NCBI GenBank assembly: GCA_024278155.1
Contig: JAJRTT010000125.1
Span: 1 to 6,610, forward strand
Length of the DNA stretch: 6,610 nucleotides
DNA from: Bacteroidota bacterium
GTDB lineage: Bacteria > Bacteroidota > Bacteroidia > Bacteroidales > JAADJA01
Direction: 5' to 3'
Shown here: positions 1 to 4,513 of the stretch, piece after piece
Layout: every line of letters begins with the position of its first letter
How positions within the stretch are numbered: position 1 is the first letter of the stretch
Position numbers and translations under genes: made by a program
Notes under the pieces: model-generated
Databases searched by the model: none
Told to the model about the DNA's origin: nothing
Seen by the model: only the letters and a program-made list of their open reading frames with translations

Positions 1-24
1 ACTGAAAAAAAACTTGAACCATTT

Positions 25-43
25 AGTTTCCCTTAATGAAACT
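25..43. promoter_or_regulatory. Candidate HigA operator (inverted repeat)
   Basis: Perfect 6-bp inverted repeat AGTTTC (25-30) and GAAACT (38-43) with a 7-base spacer. It lies just upstream of the -7 box at 48-55, in the -35 to -15 region of the inferred higBA promoter. HigA-type antitoxins are known to bind such palindromes and repress their own operon. That HigA binds this one is inference. Confidence 0.5.
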
Positions 44-47
44 TTTG

Positions 48-55
48 TATTTTTG
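48..55 (+). promoter_or_regulatory. Bacteroidota -7 box for higBA
   Basis: TATTTTTG fits the Bacteroidota TAnnTTTG consensus exactly. A weak -33 element (TTTC, 27-30) lies 17 bases upstream inside the palindrome. Transcription would begin near 60-62, leaving only a few bases before the ATG at 64, so the mRNA would be leaderless or nearly so. No experimental start is available. Confidence 0.55.
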
Positions 56-63
56 TACCCTAA

Positions 64-396
64 ATGAAAGTTAGGTTAATTAAAAAGCAAACCATTGAAG
101 ATTGCATTGAGAAAAATGCTCAAAGTAAGACATCTTTTGAAGTTTGGTTTGTTATTTTGAAACACGCCGATTGGAATGTACCTCTTGACATCATCAAGAC
201 TTTCATGGCAGCTGATATTTTGGGAGATGGTTCCGAGAGAGTTGTCTTTAATATCGGTGGAAATAAATACAGAATGATCTGCAAATATCATTTTGGGGCA
301 AATAAAATTCATCTTTTCATCAAGTGGATTGGGACGCATGCTGATTATTCAAAGCTTTGCAATAACAATAAGCAATATGACATTAATACATTTTAA
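64..396 (+). CDS. higB: HigB-type mRNA interferase toxin (type II TA)
   Basis: A 110-residue RelE/HigB-superfamily toxin (HigB_toxin family), the ribosome-associated mRNA endonuclease of a type II toxin-antitoxin module acting in the cytoplasm. Recognisable family segments are the ADWN motif (35-38), the central strands VVFNIGGNKYRMI (60-72), and WIGTHADY (88-95), whose GTH histidine (H92) is the residue usually linked to activity. Length is normal for the family and the N-terminus MKVRLIKKQTIED begins as full-length relatives do, which supports the ATG at 64. No ribosome binding site is visible, in keeping with a start almost at the inferred transcription start. The antitoxin gene follows after 23 bases in the same direction, giving the toxin-first order typical of higBA. 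The frame is intact with no lesion. Recognition is by motif reading only, but the overall pattern is strong. Confidence 0.9.
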   Translation: MKVRLIKKQTIEDCIEKNAQSKTSFEVWFVILKHADWNVPLDIIKTFMAADILGDGSERVVFNIGGNKYRMICKYHFGANKIHLFIKWIGTHADYSKLCNNNKQYDINTF

Positions 397-419
397 GAAA
401 AACAGGAAAATTGACGGCC

Positions 420-869
420 ATGAAACATCTGAAATACACGATAATAAAAAACAGGGAGCAATACAATAAATATTGTGACATCATGGAGAACTTGGTCTTA
501 AGTGAAAACAAGAGTGTGCAGGATGAAATTGAGTTACTTGATTTACTTATTGAAAAATGGGACAATGAAAACAACTCCCTTATGGCACTAGATCCTATCG
601 AATTGCTAAAAACCTTAATGATCGAAAACAACCTTAAAGCCAAAGACCTGGTTGAAATCCTGGATTTATCGAAAGGAACCGTTTCAAAGATACTTAACTA
701 CCAAAAAGGACTATCAAAAGACACTATCAGAAAACTTGCCGGTTATTTCAAAATCAATCAGGAAGCTTTTAACAGACCTTTTAGACTGACCGGTAAAATA
801 AATAGAAATTACAGAAATGCAAGTTTAATGAATACAACGAAAGACATGCAGAATCCTGTGGTGATTTAA
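420..869 (+). CDS. higA: HigA-type antitoxin, helix-turn-helix (type II TA)
   Basis: A 149-residue antitoxin partner of the preceding HigB. Residues 1-60 form a mostly helical, acidic N-terminal part; residues about 61-118 are an HTH_3/Xre-like domain with DLVEILDLSKGTVSKIL (77-92), in which KGTVSKIL is the likely recognition helix. HigA proteins bind and neutralise HigB and repress the shared promoter. The start chosen is ATG 420; an in-frame TTG at 411 adds three residues but is less likely. AGGAAA at 404-409 may act as a ribosome site for ATG 420, though its spacing is slightly long. The C-terminal tail (residues 124-149, containing NASLMNTTK) lies outside the HTH; I believe similar tails occur in Bacteroidota relatives, from memory only. 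Co-transcription with higB is inferred from the 23-base gap. Confidence 0.9.
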   Translation: MKHLKYTIIKNREQYNKYCDIMENLVLSENKSVQDEIELLDLLIEKWDNENNSLMALDPIELLKTLMIENNLKAKDLVEILDLSKGTVSKILNYQKGLSKDTIRKLAGYFKINQEAFNRPFRLTGKINRNYRNASLMNTTKDMQNPVVI

Positions 870-982
870 AGAACAACATTCCATAGCATAAGCTCTTCGT
901 GAAGGCCGCAAATGAGTGTACGACAAATTGAACTAAATTAATACAAAGGTCATATTCGGATATTTGTTTTTCGTGTGGATTT
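870..982. other. A+T-rich spacer with no recognised gene
   Basis: This stretch between higA and the mazF remnant holds no supportable gene on either strand. A nine-codon frame from ATG 912 ends at once. A short direct repeat, TTCGTGT at 970-976 and 981-987, is visible near the point where MazF similarity begins. It is the position the missing 5' part of the mazF gene and any mazE would have occupied, so it may be decayed toxin-antitoxin sequence. No terminator with a T-run follows higA. Confidence 0.4.
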
Positions 983-1144
983 CGTGTCGTCCCATCGGCA
1001 AACCTAAAGCAAGACAGCGATATAATGATTGACCAAATTCGTTCAATAGATAACAAAAGACTAATAAGCAAAATTGGAAACTTACCAGTAGGTTTAATTG
1101 AACTGGTTAAAGAAAACATCCAAATAATTATTGATCTGGAATAA
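983..1144 (+). pseudogene. C-terminal remnant of a MazF/PemK toxin
   Basis: Reading the + strand in the frame ending at TAA 1142-1144 gives a segment with the C-terminal signature of MazF/PemK endoribonucleases: LKQDSDIMIDQIRSIDNKRL (codons 1004-1063), then ISKIGNL and a final amphipathic helix ending IIIDLE. In intact MazF the same block (DSxxxxxQIRTIDKxRL) is the dimer-interface and C-terminal helix region. The reading frame is open back to a TGA at 929-931, but similarity fades upstream of about 983, and the N-terminal half with the conserved Arg-Pro catalytic segment is absent. The only ATG in frame (1025) would give 39 residues, too short to be an active toxin. It sits in the same A+T-rich patch as the intact higBA. 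I infer a deletion or insertion-driven loss of the 5' part; the 39-residue frame being expressed is possible but unsupported. Confidence 0.72.
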
Positions 1145-1237
1145 ACACCATCGCTCCGAACGCTAACATCTACAAAAGCCCACATTGTTAAAAACTTCCC
1201 CCATTCTTTTGATTATTAAAACCCAATCCCGGATCGA

Positions 1238-1262
1238 TTTGAAAAATAATCAACTAATTTTG
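1238..1262 (+). promoter_or_regulatory. Candidate thyA promoter (Bacteroidota type)
   Basis: TAATTTTG at 1255-1262 matches TAnnTTTG exactly, 18 bases upstream of the thyA ATG at 1281. A TTTG at 1238-1241 could be the -33 element, but the 13-base spacing is shorter than the usual 17-21. A start near 1267-1269 would leave a leader of about a dozen bases. Prediction by consensus only. Confidence 0.45.
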
Positions 1263-1280
1263 CCCTTTCAAAAATTAATT

Positions 1281-2105
1281 ATGCGCCAATATTTAGATTT
1301 ATTGCAACATATCCTTGATAAGGGGACAAAGAAGGAAGACCGTACAGGAACGGGGACTATTAGTGTCTTCGGTCATCAGATGCGTTTCGACCTTGCGGAA
1401 GGTTTTCCGGTGGTCACCACAAAAAAACTCCATTTGAGATCCATTATCCATGAACTCCTTTGGTTTTTAAAAGGGGACACCAACATCAAATACCTGAAAG
1501 ACAATAAGGTTTCCATCTGGAATGAATGGGCAGACGAAAACGGGGATTTGGGGCCGGTTTACGGTGCGCAATGGCGGAATTGGAACGGTGATGGGATCGA
1601 TCAGGTTTCCGAAGTTATTCATCAGATAAAAAACAACCCCGATAGCAGGAGGATGATCGTGGCTGCCTGGAATCCAAGCGTATTGCCCAAATCCGGGCTT
1701 TCGTTTTCCGAAAATGTGGCCCGGGGGAAAGCGGCCCTTCCGCCATGCCATGCATGGTTCCAGTTTTATGTGGCCGATGGACGGCTGTCGTGCCAGATGT
1801 ACCAGCGCAGTTGCGATACCTTTTTGGGCGTGCCGTTCAACATTGCATCCTATGCCTTGCTCACAATGATGATGGCTCAGGTAACGGGTTTGCGGCCCGG
1901 CGAGTTCATCCATACCCTTGGCGATGCCCATATTTACCTGAACCATGTGGAGCAAAGCAAATTGCAGTTGACAAGGGAGCCGTACCCATTGCCCATAATG
2001 AAACTAAACCCCGATGTGAAAAGCATCTTTGACTTCAAATACGAAGATTTTACCTTGGAAGGCTATCAATCGCACCCACATATCAAAGGGGAGATTTCGG
2101 TTTGA
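1281..2105 (+). CDS. thyA: Thymidylate synthase ThyA
   Basis: A 274-residue ThyA, which methylates dUMP to dTMP using 5,10-methylene-tetrahydrofolate and releases dihydrofolate. All hallmarks are present: DRTGTGT (20-26) with the phosphate-binding Arg21, [12 protein letters not shown] (57-68) with catalytic Glu58, W80, GPVYGAQWR (91-99), SRR (122-124), PPCH (154-157) with the nucleophile Cys156, QRSCD (175-179), PFNIASYA (185-192) and GDAHIYLNH (214-222). The in-frame frame extends upstream to a TTG at 1185, but the family N-terminus MRQYLDLLQ begins at ATG 1281. Compared with E. coli (264 residues) there is an insertion, [16 protein letters not shown] (135-150), before the active-site loop; a similar insertion is common in Bacteroidota ThyA. 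folA follows after 103 bases and recycles the dihydrofolate product, so co-expression makes sense. Confidence 0.98.
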   Translation: MRQYLDLLQHILDKGTKKEDRTGTGTISVFGHQMRFDLAEGFPVVTTKKLHLRSIIHELLWFLKGDTNIKYLKDNKVSIWNEWADENGDLGPVYGAQWRNWNGDGIDQVSEVIHQIKNNPDSRRMIVAAWNPSVLPKSGLSFSENVARGKAALPPCHAWFQFYVADGRLSCQMYQRSCDTFLGVPFNIASYALLTMMMAQVTGLRPGEFIHTLGDAHIYLNHVEQSKLQLTREPYPLPIMKLNPDVKSIFDFKYEDFTLEGYQSHPHIKGEISV

Positions 2106-2133
2106 CTTAGCCCAGTATTTAACTGGAAATCTT

Positions 2134-2154
2134 CCCTCTCCTAAAAGGAGAGGG
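2134..2154. repeat. Perfect 9-bp stem-loop between thyA and folA
   Basis: CCCTCTCCT (2134-2142) and AGGAGAGGG (2146-2154) form a perfect inverted repeat around an AAA loop, followed by TTGGGTTGAGGT. There is no T-run on either side, so a classical intrinsic terminator is not shown. From memory, CCTCTCC/GGAGAGG palindromes followed by GGGTTGAGG-like sequence are dispersed repeats in Bacteroidota genomes, and this looks like one copy. It may end or attenuate thyA transcripts or shield their 3' end; that role is inference. Confidence 0.7.
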
Positions 2155-2208
2155 TTGGGTTGAGGTAACATACAATTGTTCCAAATACATTGAATTTATA
2201 ACAAAACC

Positions 2209-2712
2209 ATGACTGAAAACATATCCATCATAGTAGCAGTGGCAAAAAACAATGCCATCGGGAAAGACAATAAACTCCTTTGGCATTTGTCGGAAGATTT
2301 AAAACGCTTTAAGCGCCTCACATCCGGGAACCCGGTTATTATGGGAAAGAATACCTATTTCTCATTACCGTTTCGTCCCTTGCCCAAGCGCATGAACATT
2401 GTGATCACCGATGTTCCCGGTGAGCAGATCGATAATTGCGCGATGGCCTATTCCATTGAGGATGCAATTTTGAAAATGGACAAGACAAAAGAAAACTTCG
2501 TTATTGGCGGGGCTTCCATTTACCGGCAATTCATGGAACATGCCAACAAACTCTATATTACTTGGGTGCACCAGGATTTTGAGGCCGATACCTTTTTCCC
2601 GGAGATAGATGAAAAAACCTGGAAAATAGTTTCCAAAGAGGATTTTTTGGAACCCAACGAAAAAAACCCTTATCCTTATTCCTATTATGTTTACGAACGA
2701 AGGTCACACTGA
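2209..2712 (+). CDS. folA: Dihydrofolate reductase FolA
   Basis: A 167-residue DHFR that reduces dihydrofolate to tetrahydrofolate with NADPH; the target of trimethoprim-type antifolates. Visible landmarks: IIVAVAKNNAIGKDNKLLWH (7-26), a Met20-type loop, with Trp25; LSEDLKRFK (27-35) with the catalytic acid Asp30; VIMGKNTY (43-50), the cofactor-binding segment, where Lys47 stands in place of the usual Arg of GR-x-T; RPLPKR (56-61) with the substrate-binding Arg61; and FVIGGASIYRQF (97-108) with the Gly-Gly pair. Length is normal. The start ATG 2209 is preceded by an A-rich leader and no Shine-Dalgarno site. The last codons (Arg165-Ser166-His167 and the TGA) lie inside a dispersed repeat, so the terminal Ser-His and the stop come from it. 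It lies downstream of thyA, its metabolic partner. No lesion seen. Confidence 0.96.
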   Translation: MTENISIIVAVAKNNAIGKDNKLLWHLSEDLKRFKRLTSGNPVIMGKNTYFSLPFRPLPKRMNIVITDVPGEQIDNCAMAYSIEDAILKMDKTKENFVIGGASIYRQFMEHANKLYITWVHQDFEADTFFPEIDEKTWKIVSKEDFLEPNEKNPYPYSYYVYERRSH

Positions 2713-2812
2713 GCCTGTCGAAGTGGGGCCTGTCGAAGTGGGGCCTGTCATATAGGACGTCACGCTCAACTTGTCGAAGAGCAGGTTACGCTGAGCTTGT
2801 CGAAGCGTTACC
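2701..2812. repeat. Cluster of GTCGAAG-core palindromic repeats
   Basis: At least four copies of a short element with core TGTCGAAG occur at 2716-2723, 2731-2738, 2772-2779 and 2798-2805, with a truncated one (TGTCA) at 2746-2750. Three copies carry complementary arms around the core: CACT/AGTG (2707-2710 with 2722-2725), GCTC/GAGC (2764-2767 with 2779-2782), and ACGCT/AGCGT (2788-2792 with 2804-2808). Arm bases change in compensating pairs while the core is held, as expected for a REP-like element selected or propagated as a hairpin. Similar GAGCTTGTCGAAG-type sequences are, from memory, widespread in environmental bacterial genomes. The cluster fills the gap between two convergent genes and could act as a two-way transcript end; no T-run is present. 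Confidence 0.85.
2713..2750. repeat. 15-bp tandem repeat, about 2.5 units
   Basis: GCCTGTCGAAGTGGG at 2713-2727 is repeated exactly at 2728-2742, and its first seven bases again at 2743-2749. It is a local expansion of the larger palindromic element starting immediately after the folA stop codon. Only the first unit keeps a full hairpin arm pair. Copy number may vary between strains. Confidence 0.9.
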
Positions 2813-3427
2813 GTATTTCCCCACAAAAACCGCATTCCCCGATTTCAACCCAATAACCCGGGTTTCTTCGAAAACCGATTCCAGTTCCTTTCTGAAATTC
2901 TTTTTGAAATGGATGTAATCACTGCGTTCAAAAAACTCCAGTATTTTAATAATGAAGTGTGTCTTTCTATTAAAATCATGGATAAGTACATATTTGCCCG
3001 CAACCCTTTTCATTTCTTTCAAAAGTTGCATTCGCTTTCTCTTTTTCATTCCATGCAAAACATAGGATGCCGTAACAATATCAAAAGAACCGTCCGGAAA
3101 ACTTTTTAGGTTTTCCCCATCAATTAACTTGAATTCCAGTTTCGGGTGGTTCCGCTTTGCCTGCTCAAGCATTTTTTTAGAAAAATCAATGCCAACAGCC
3201 CTGGAAGGCCTATGCGAATGCAGGGCAACCAACCATGATCCCGTCCCCGTCCCCACATCAAGGATGGATTTGTTTTGTAGGGGGATTTCAGCATTTATGA
3301 TTTTCGCCACCTTTTTATATTCTTTACCAATAGCCTTGTCTATCAATCCATAGACTGGGGCGATGAGGTCAAAAACAAACTTTGCCCGTTTGTCCTCATC
3401 TCTTGAAAAATAGTGTTGCAATCCCAT
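2786..3427 (-). CDS. Class I SAM-dependent methyltransferase (UbiE/Methyltransf_11 type)
   Basis: A 213-residue soluble Rossmann-fold methyltransferase. Motif I is SILDVGTGTGSW (54-65); the acidic residue that holds the SAM ribose is Asp81 in GIDFS (79-83); LIDGENL (101-107) is the motif II region; FDIVTASYVLH (115-125) is motif III. The N-terminal segment KFVFDLIAPVYGLIDKAIG (16-34) resembles the FD-IAPxYD-type start of UbiE-like enzymes. The substrate cannot be told: quinones, small metabolites and others are used by this superfamily, and the usual substrate region (about 150-195) is basic and unfamiliar. The start ATG (3425-3427) is preceded by an A/T-rich leader. The last seven residues, NASTSSA, and the TAA stop are encoded by a dispersed palindromic repeat, so the ancestral C-terminus probably ended near Gly206. 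The gene converges on folA; no functional link to folate is shown. Confidence 0.9.
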   Translation of the reverse strand: MGLQHYFSRDEDKRAKFVFDLIAPVYGLIDKAIGKEYKKVAKIINAEIPLQNKSILDVGTGTGSWLVALHSHRPSRAVGIDFSKKMLEQAKRNHPKLEFKLIDGENLKSFPDGSFDIVTASYVLHGMKKRKRMQLLKEMKRVAGKYVLIHDFNRKTHFIIKILEFFERSDYIHFKKNFRKELESVFEETRVIGLKSGNAVFVGKYGNASTSSA

Positions 3428-3470
3428 GGGTTTGTTTTTTTTAAAAAATTGGAAACCGGGCGCAAAGGTG

Positions 3471-3498
3471 CAAAGAAAAAACTAAAAACTAATTTCAA
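3471..3498 (-). promoter_or_regulatory. Candidate proximal promoter for the methyltransferase
   Basis: On the - strand, TTTCTTTG (3471-3478) fits TAnnTTTG except at the second base and lies 17 bases downstream of a TTG (3496-3498) that could be the -33 element. It would give a leader of roughly 40 bases. Consensus match only; competing with the better box at 3542-3549. Confidence 0.3.
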
Positions 3499-3541
3499 TC
3501 CAATGGATGTAAGGATTCCAAGCTAGCCCCGACCAATACGC

Positions 3542-3570
3542 CAAAGTTAGAAACCGGCATGGATGGTAAA
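3542..3570 (-). promoter_or_regulatory. Candidate distal promoter for the methyltransferase
   Basis: On the - strand, TAACTTTG (3542-3549) matches TAnnTTTG exactly, with TTTA (3567-3570) 17 bases upstream as a near-match -33 element. Initiation would leave a leader of about 110 bases. The element overlaps the region where a + strand promoter for the lipoprotein gene would lie, so the two could interfere. Confidence 0.4.
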
Positions 3571-3571
3571 C

Positions 3572-3579
3572 TATTTTTA
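3572..3579 (+). promoter_or_regulatory. Weak candidate promoter for the lipoprotein gene
   Basis: TATTTTTA matches TAnnTTTG at all but the last base and lies 79 bases before the ATG at 3659. A TTAG at 3547-3550 is the only upstream -33-like element, with a long 21-base spacing. No better + strand box is seen between 3428 and 3658. Confidence 0.25.
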
Positions 3580-3658
3580 TCCCAGGATTAAAGACAAACT
3601 GAAACTGCTGCCTGCCACCATGGATTGGTTTCTTTTATTAATCTCCAAAAATAATTCT

Positions 3659-4435
3659 ATGAAAAATATACCGTGTATCTTGCTTTTATGCACTTTGTTG
3701 TTTTACGGCTGTTCCAAGGACAGTAATAAAAACAGTGATTTGCCCGATGGGGCTTGCCTGCAATCGGCCATTGACGATGGCTTTGTGTTTTGGTCGGGAA
3801 GCCATAAGATGCTATATGGCGGAGAAAACCCCGATTGGCATTTTGATATTACGAAGAGTACCTTGCGCGAATGCCAGTTGCGGTTTGGACTGGGACGTGA
3901 GGCGTTCGATGCCTTGATCGATCCGCAATATAAAACCGTACAGGAGGAAGATTTCCGTTATGATGATTCCGACCGGTTTATTATTGTATTGTCGGATGCG
4001 GGGCCCAAGGTTTATTCCATAACCTTGCTTACCCATCATGAGGTGATCAACGAAGTAATTGATGGCACTCCGGTAATGGTGGTTTATTGTGTCCTTGCCG
4101 ATTTGGCAGCAGTTTATAACCGGACTTATTGCGATACCGTGTTTACCTTTGCCTTGTCGGGATACACCTATTCCACACCAGAGGTTTGGGATGGAGTGGA
4201 CGCATTTGTGTTTTGGGACCGGGAGACGGAGAGTTTATGGTGGCCGCTTTATGACGAAGCCGTTTCGGGGGAAATGTTAGGGACGAACATGGAAAAGTAC
4301 AAGGGGAATTTATGGTGGGAAATTACCTGGGACGAAATTCTTCGGGATTACCCAGATGCCCTTGTGATGGCAAGCGGGCAGGCCATGGACCCACCAGTTA
4401 ACTGGCCACAATACGAAAATGTTTCATGTAGGTAG
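3659..4435 (+). CDS. Predicted lipoprotein with a divergent DUF3179 domain
   Basis: A 258-residue protein with a lipoprotein signal peptide: MKNIPCILLLCTLLFYGC, hydrophobic residues 5-17 and lipobox Cys18, then a polar SKDSNKNSD linker. The frame is open further upstream (ATG 3563), but ATG 3659 places the signal peptide at the N-terminus and is preferred. Residues about 83-240 resemble DUF3179: an acid-rich lead-in (FDALIDPQY), DRFIIVLSDAGPKVYSITLL (105-124), HHEVINEVIDGTPVMVVYC (126-144), FALSGYTY (164-171), FWDRETESLW (185-194) and ITWDEILRDYPDALVM (222-237). These match the order of the family's LxWHEIVND, GxPVxVTYCPLC, SGxLYxS, DxxTxSLW and W-P segments. The family's YCPLC reads YCVLA (143-147) here, so the second cysteine is lost; another Cys is at 158. 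The function of DUF3179 is unknown to me. Likely anchored in the cell envelope. Confidence 0.8.
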   Translation: MKNIPCILLLCTLLFYGCSKDSNKNSDLPDGACLQSAIDDGFVFWSGSHKMLYGGENPDWHFDITKSTLRECQLRFGLGREAFDALIDPQYKTVQEEDFRYDDSDRFIIVLSDAGPKVYSITLLTHHEVINEVIDGTPVMVVYCVLADLAAVYNRTYCDTVFTFALSGYTYSTPEVWDGVDAFVFWDRETESLWWPLYDEAVSGEMLGTNMEKYKGNLWWEITWDEILRDYPDALVMASGQAMDPPVNWPQYENVSCR

Positions 4436-4449
4436 TCCCATATATTTTT

Positions 4450-4457
4450 TACCTTTA
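4450..4457 (+). promoter_or_regulatory. Weak candidate promoter for the permease gene
   Basis: TACCTTTA matches TAnnTTTG except for the last base and lies 57 bases before the ATG at 4514 in an otherwise T-rich run. No good -33 element is seen at the expected distance. Read-through from the upstream lipoprotein gene, 78 bases away, is an equal possibility. Confidence 0.25.
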
Positions 4458-4471
4458 CGACCCAAAACAGC

Positions 4472-4496
4472 ACCCCTGGTTTTAATTTCCCGGGGT
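4472..4496 (+). terminator. Imperfect hairpin between lipoprotein and permease genes
   Basis: ACCCC (4472-4476) pairs with GGGGT (4492-4496), followed by a mismatch and a further GG/CC pair, around an A/T-only loop. There is no T-run after it, so it may be a weak terminator, a leader structure of the permease mRNA, or chance. Confidence 0.3.
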
Positions 4497-4513
4497 ATGG
4501 TGATTTTATCATT

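Noticed and set aside
781..1185. Open frame of 134 codons on the - strand
   Set aside because: It runs antisense through the end of higA, the spacer and the mazF remnant, has no recognisable domain, and is a shadow frame.
1161..1192. TAACA/TGTTA inverted repeat, considered as an integron attC-like site
   Set aside because: Only five paired bases, the core sites deviate from RYYYAAC and GTTRRRY, and no integrase or second site is visible.
1683..1730. Extra segment in ThyA before the active-site cysteine, considered as an insertion
   Set aside because: An SFSENV-type insertion is a normal feature of many Bacteroidota ThyA proteins, and the catalytic motif is intact.
1467..1955. Long - strand frame inside thyA
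   Set aside because: It lies wholly antisense to a fully conserved ThyA; frames of this size are expected opposite a G+C-richer gene.
4381..4407. 12-bp palindrome CCAGTTAACTGG and flanking GGCCA/TGGCC inside the end of the lipoprotein gene
   Set aside because: It is inside coding sequence with no promoter context or second copy; most likely chance.
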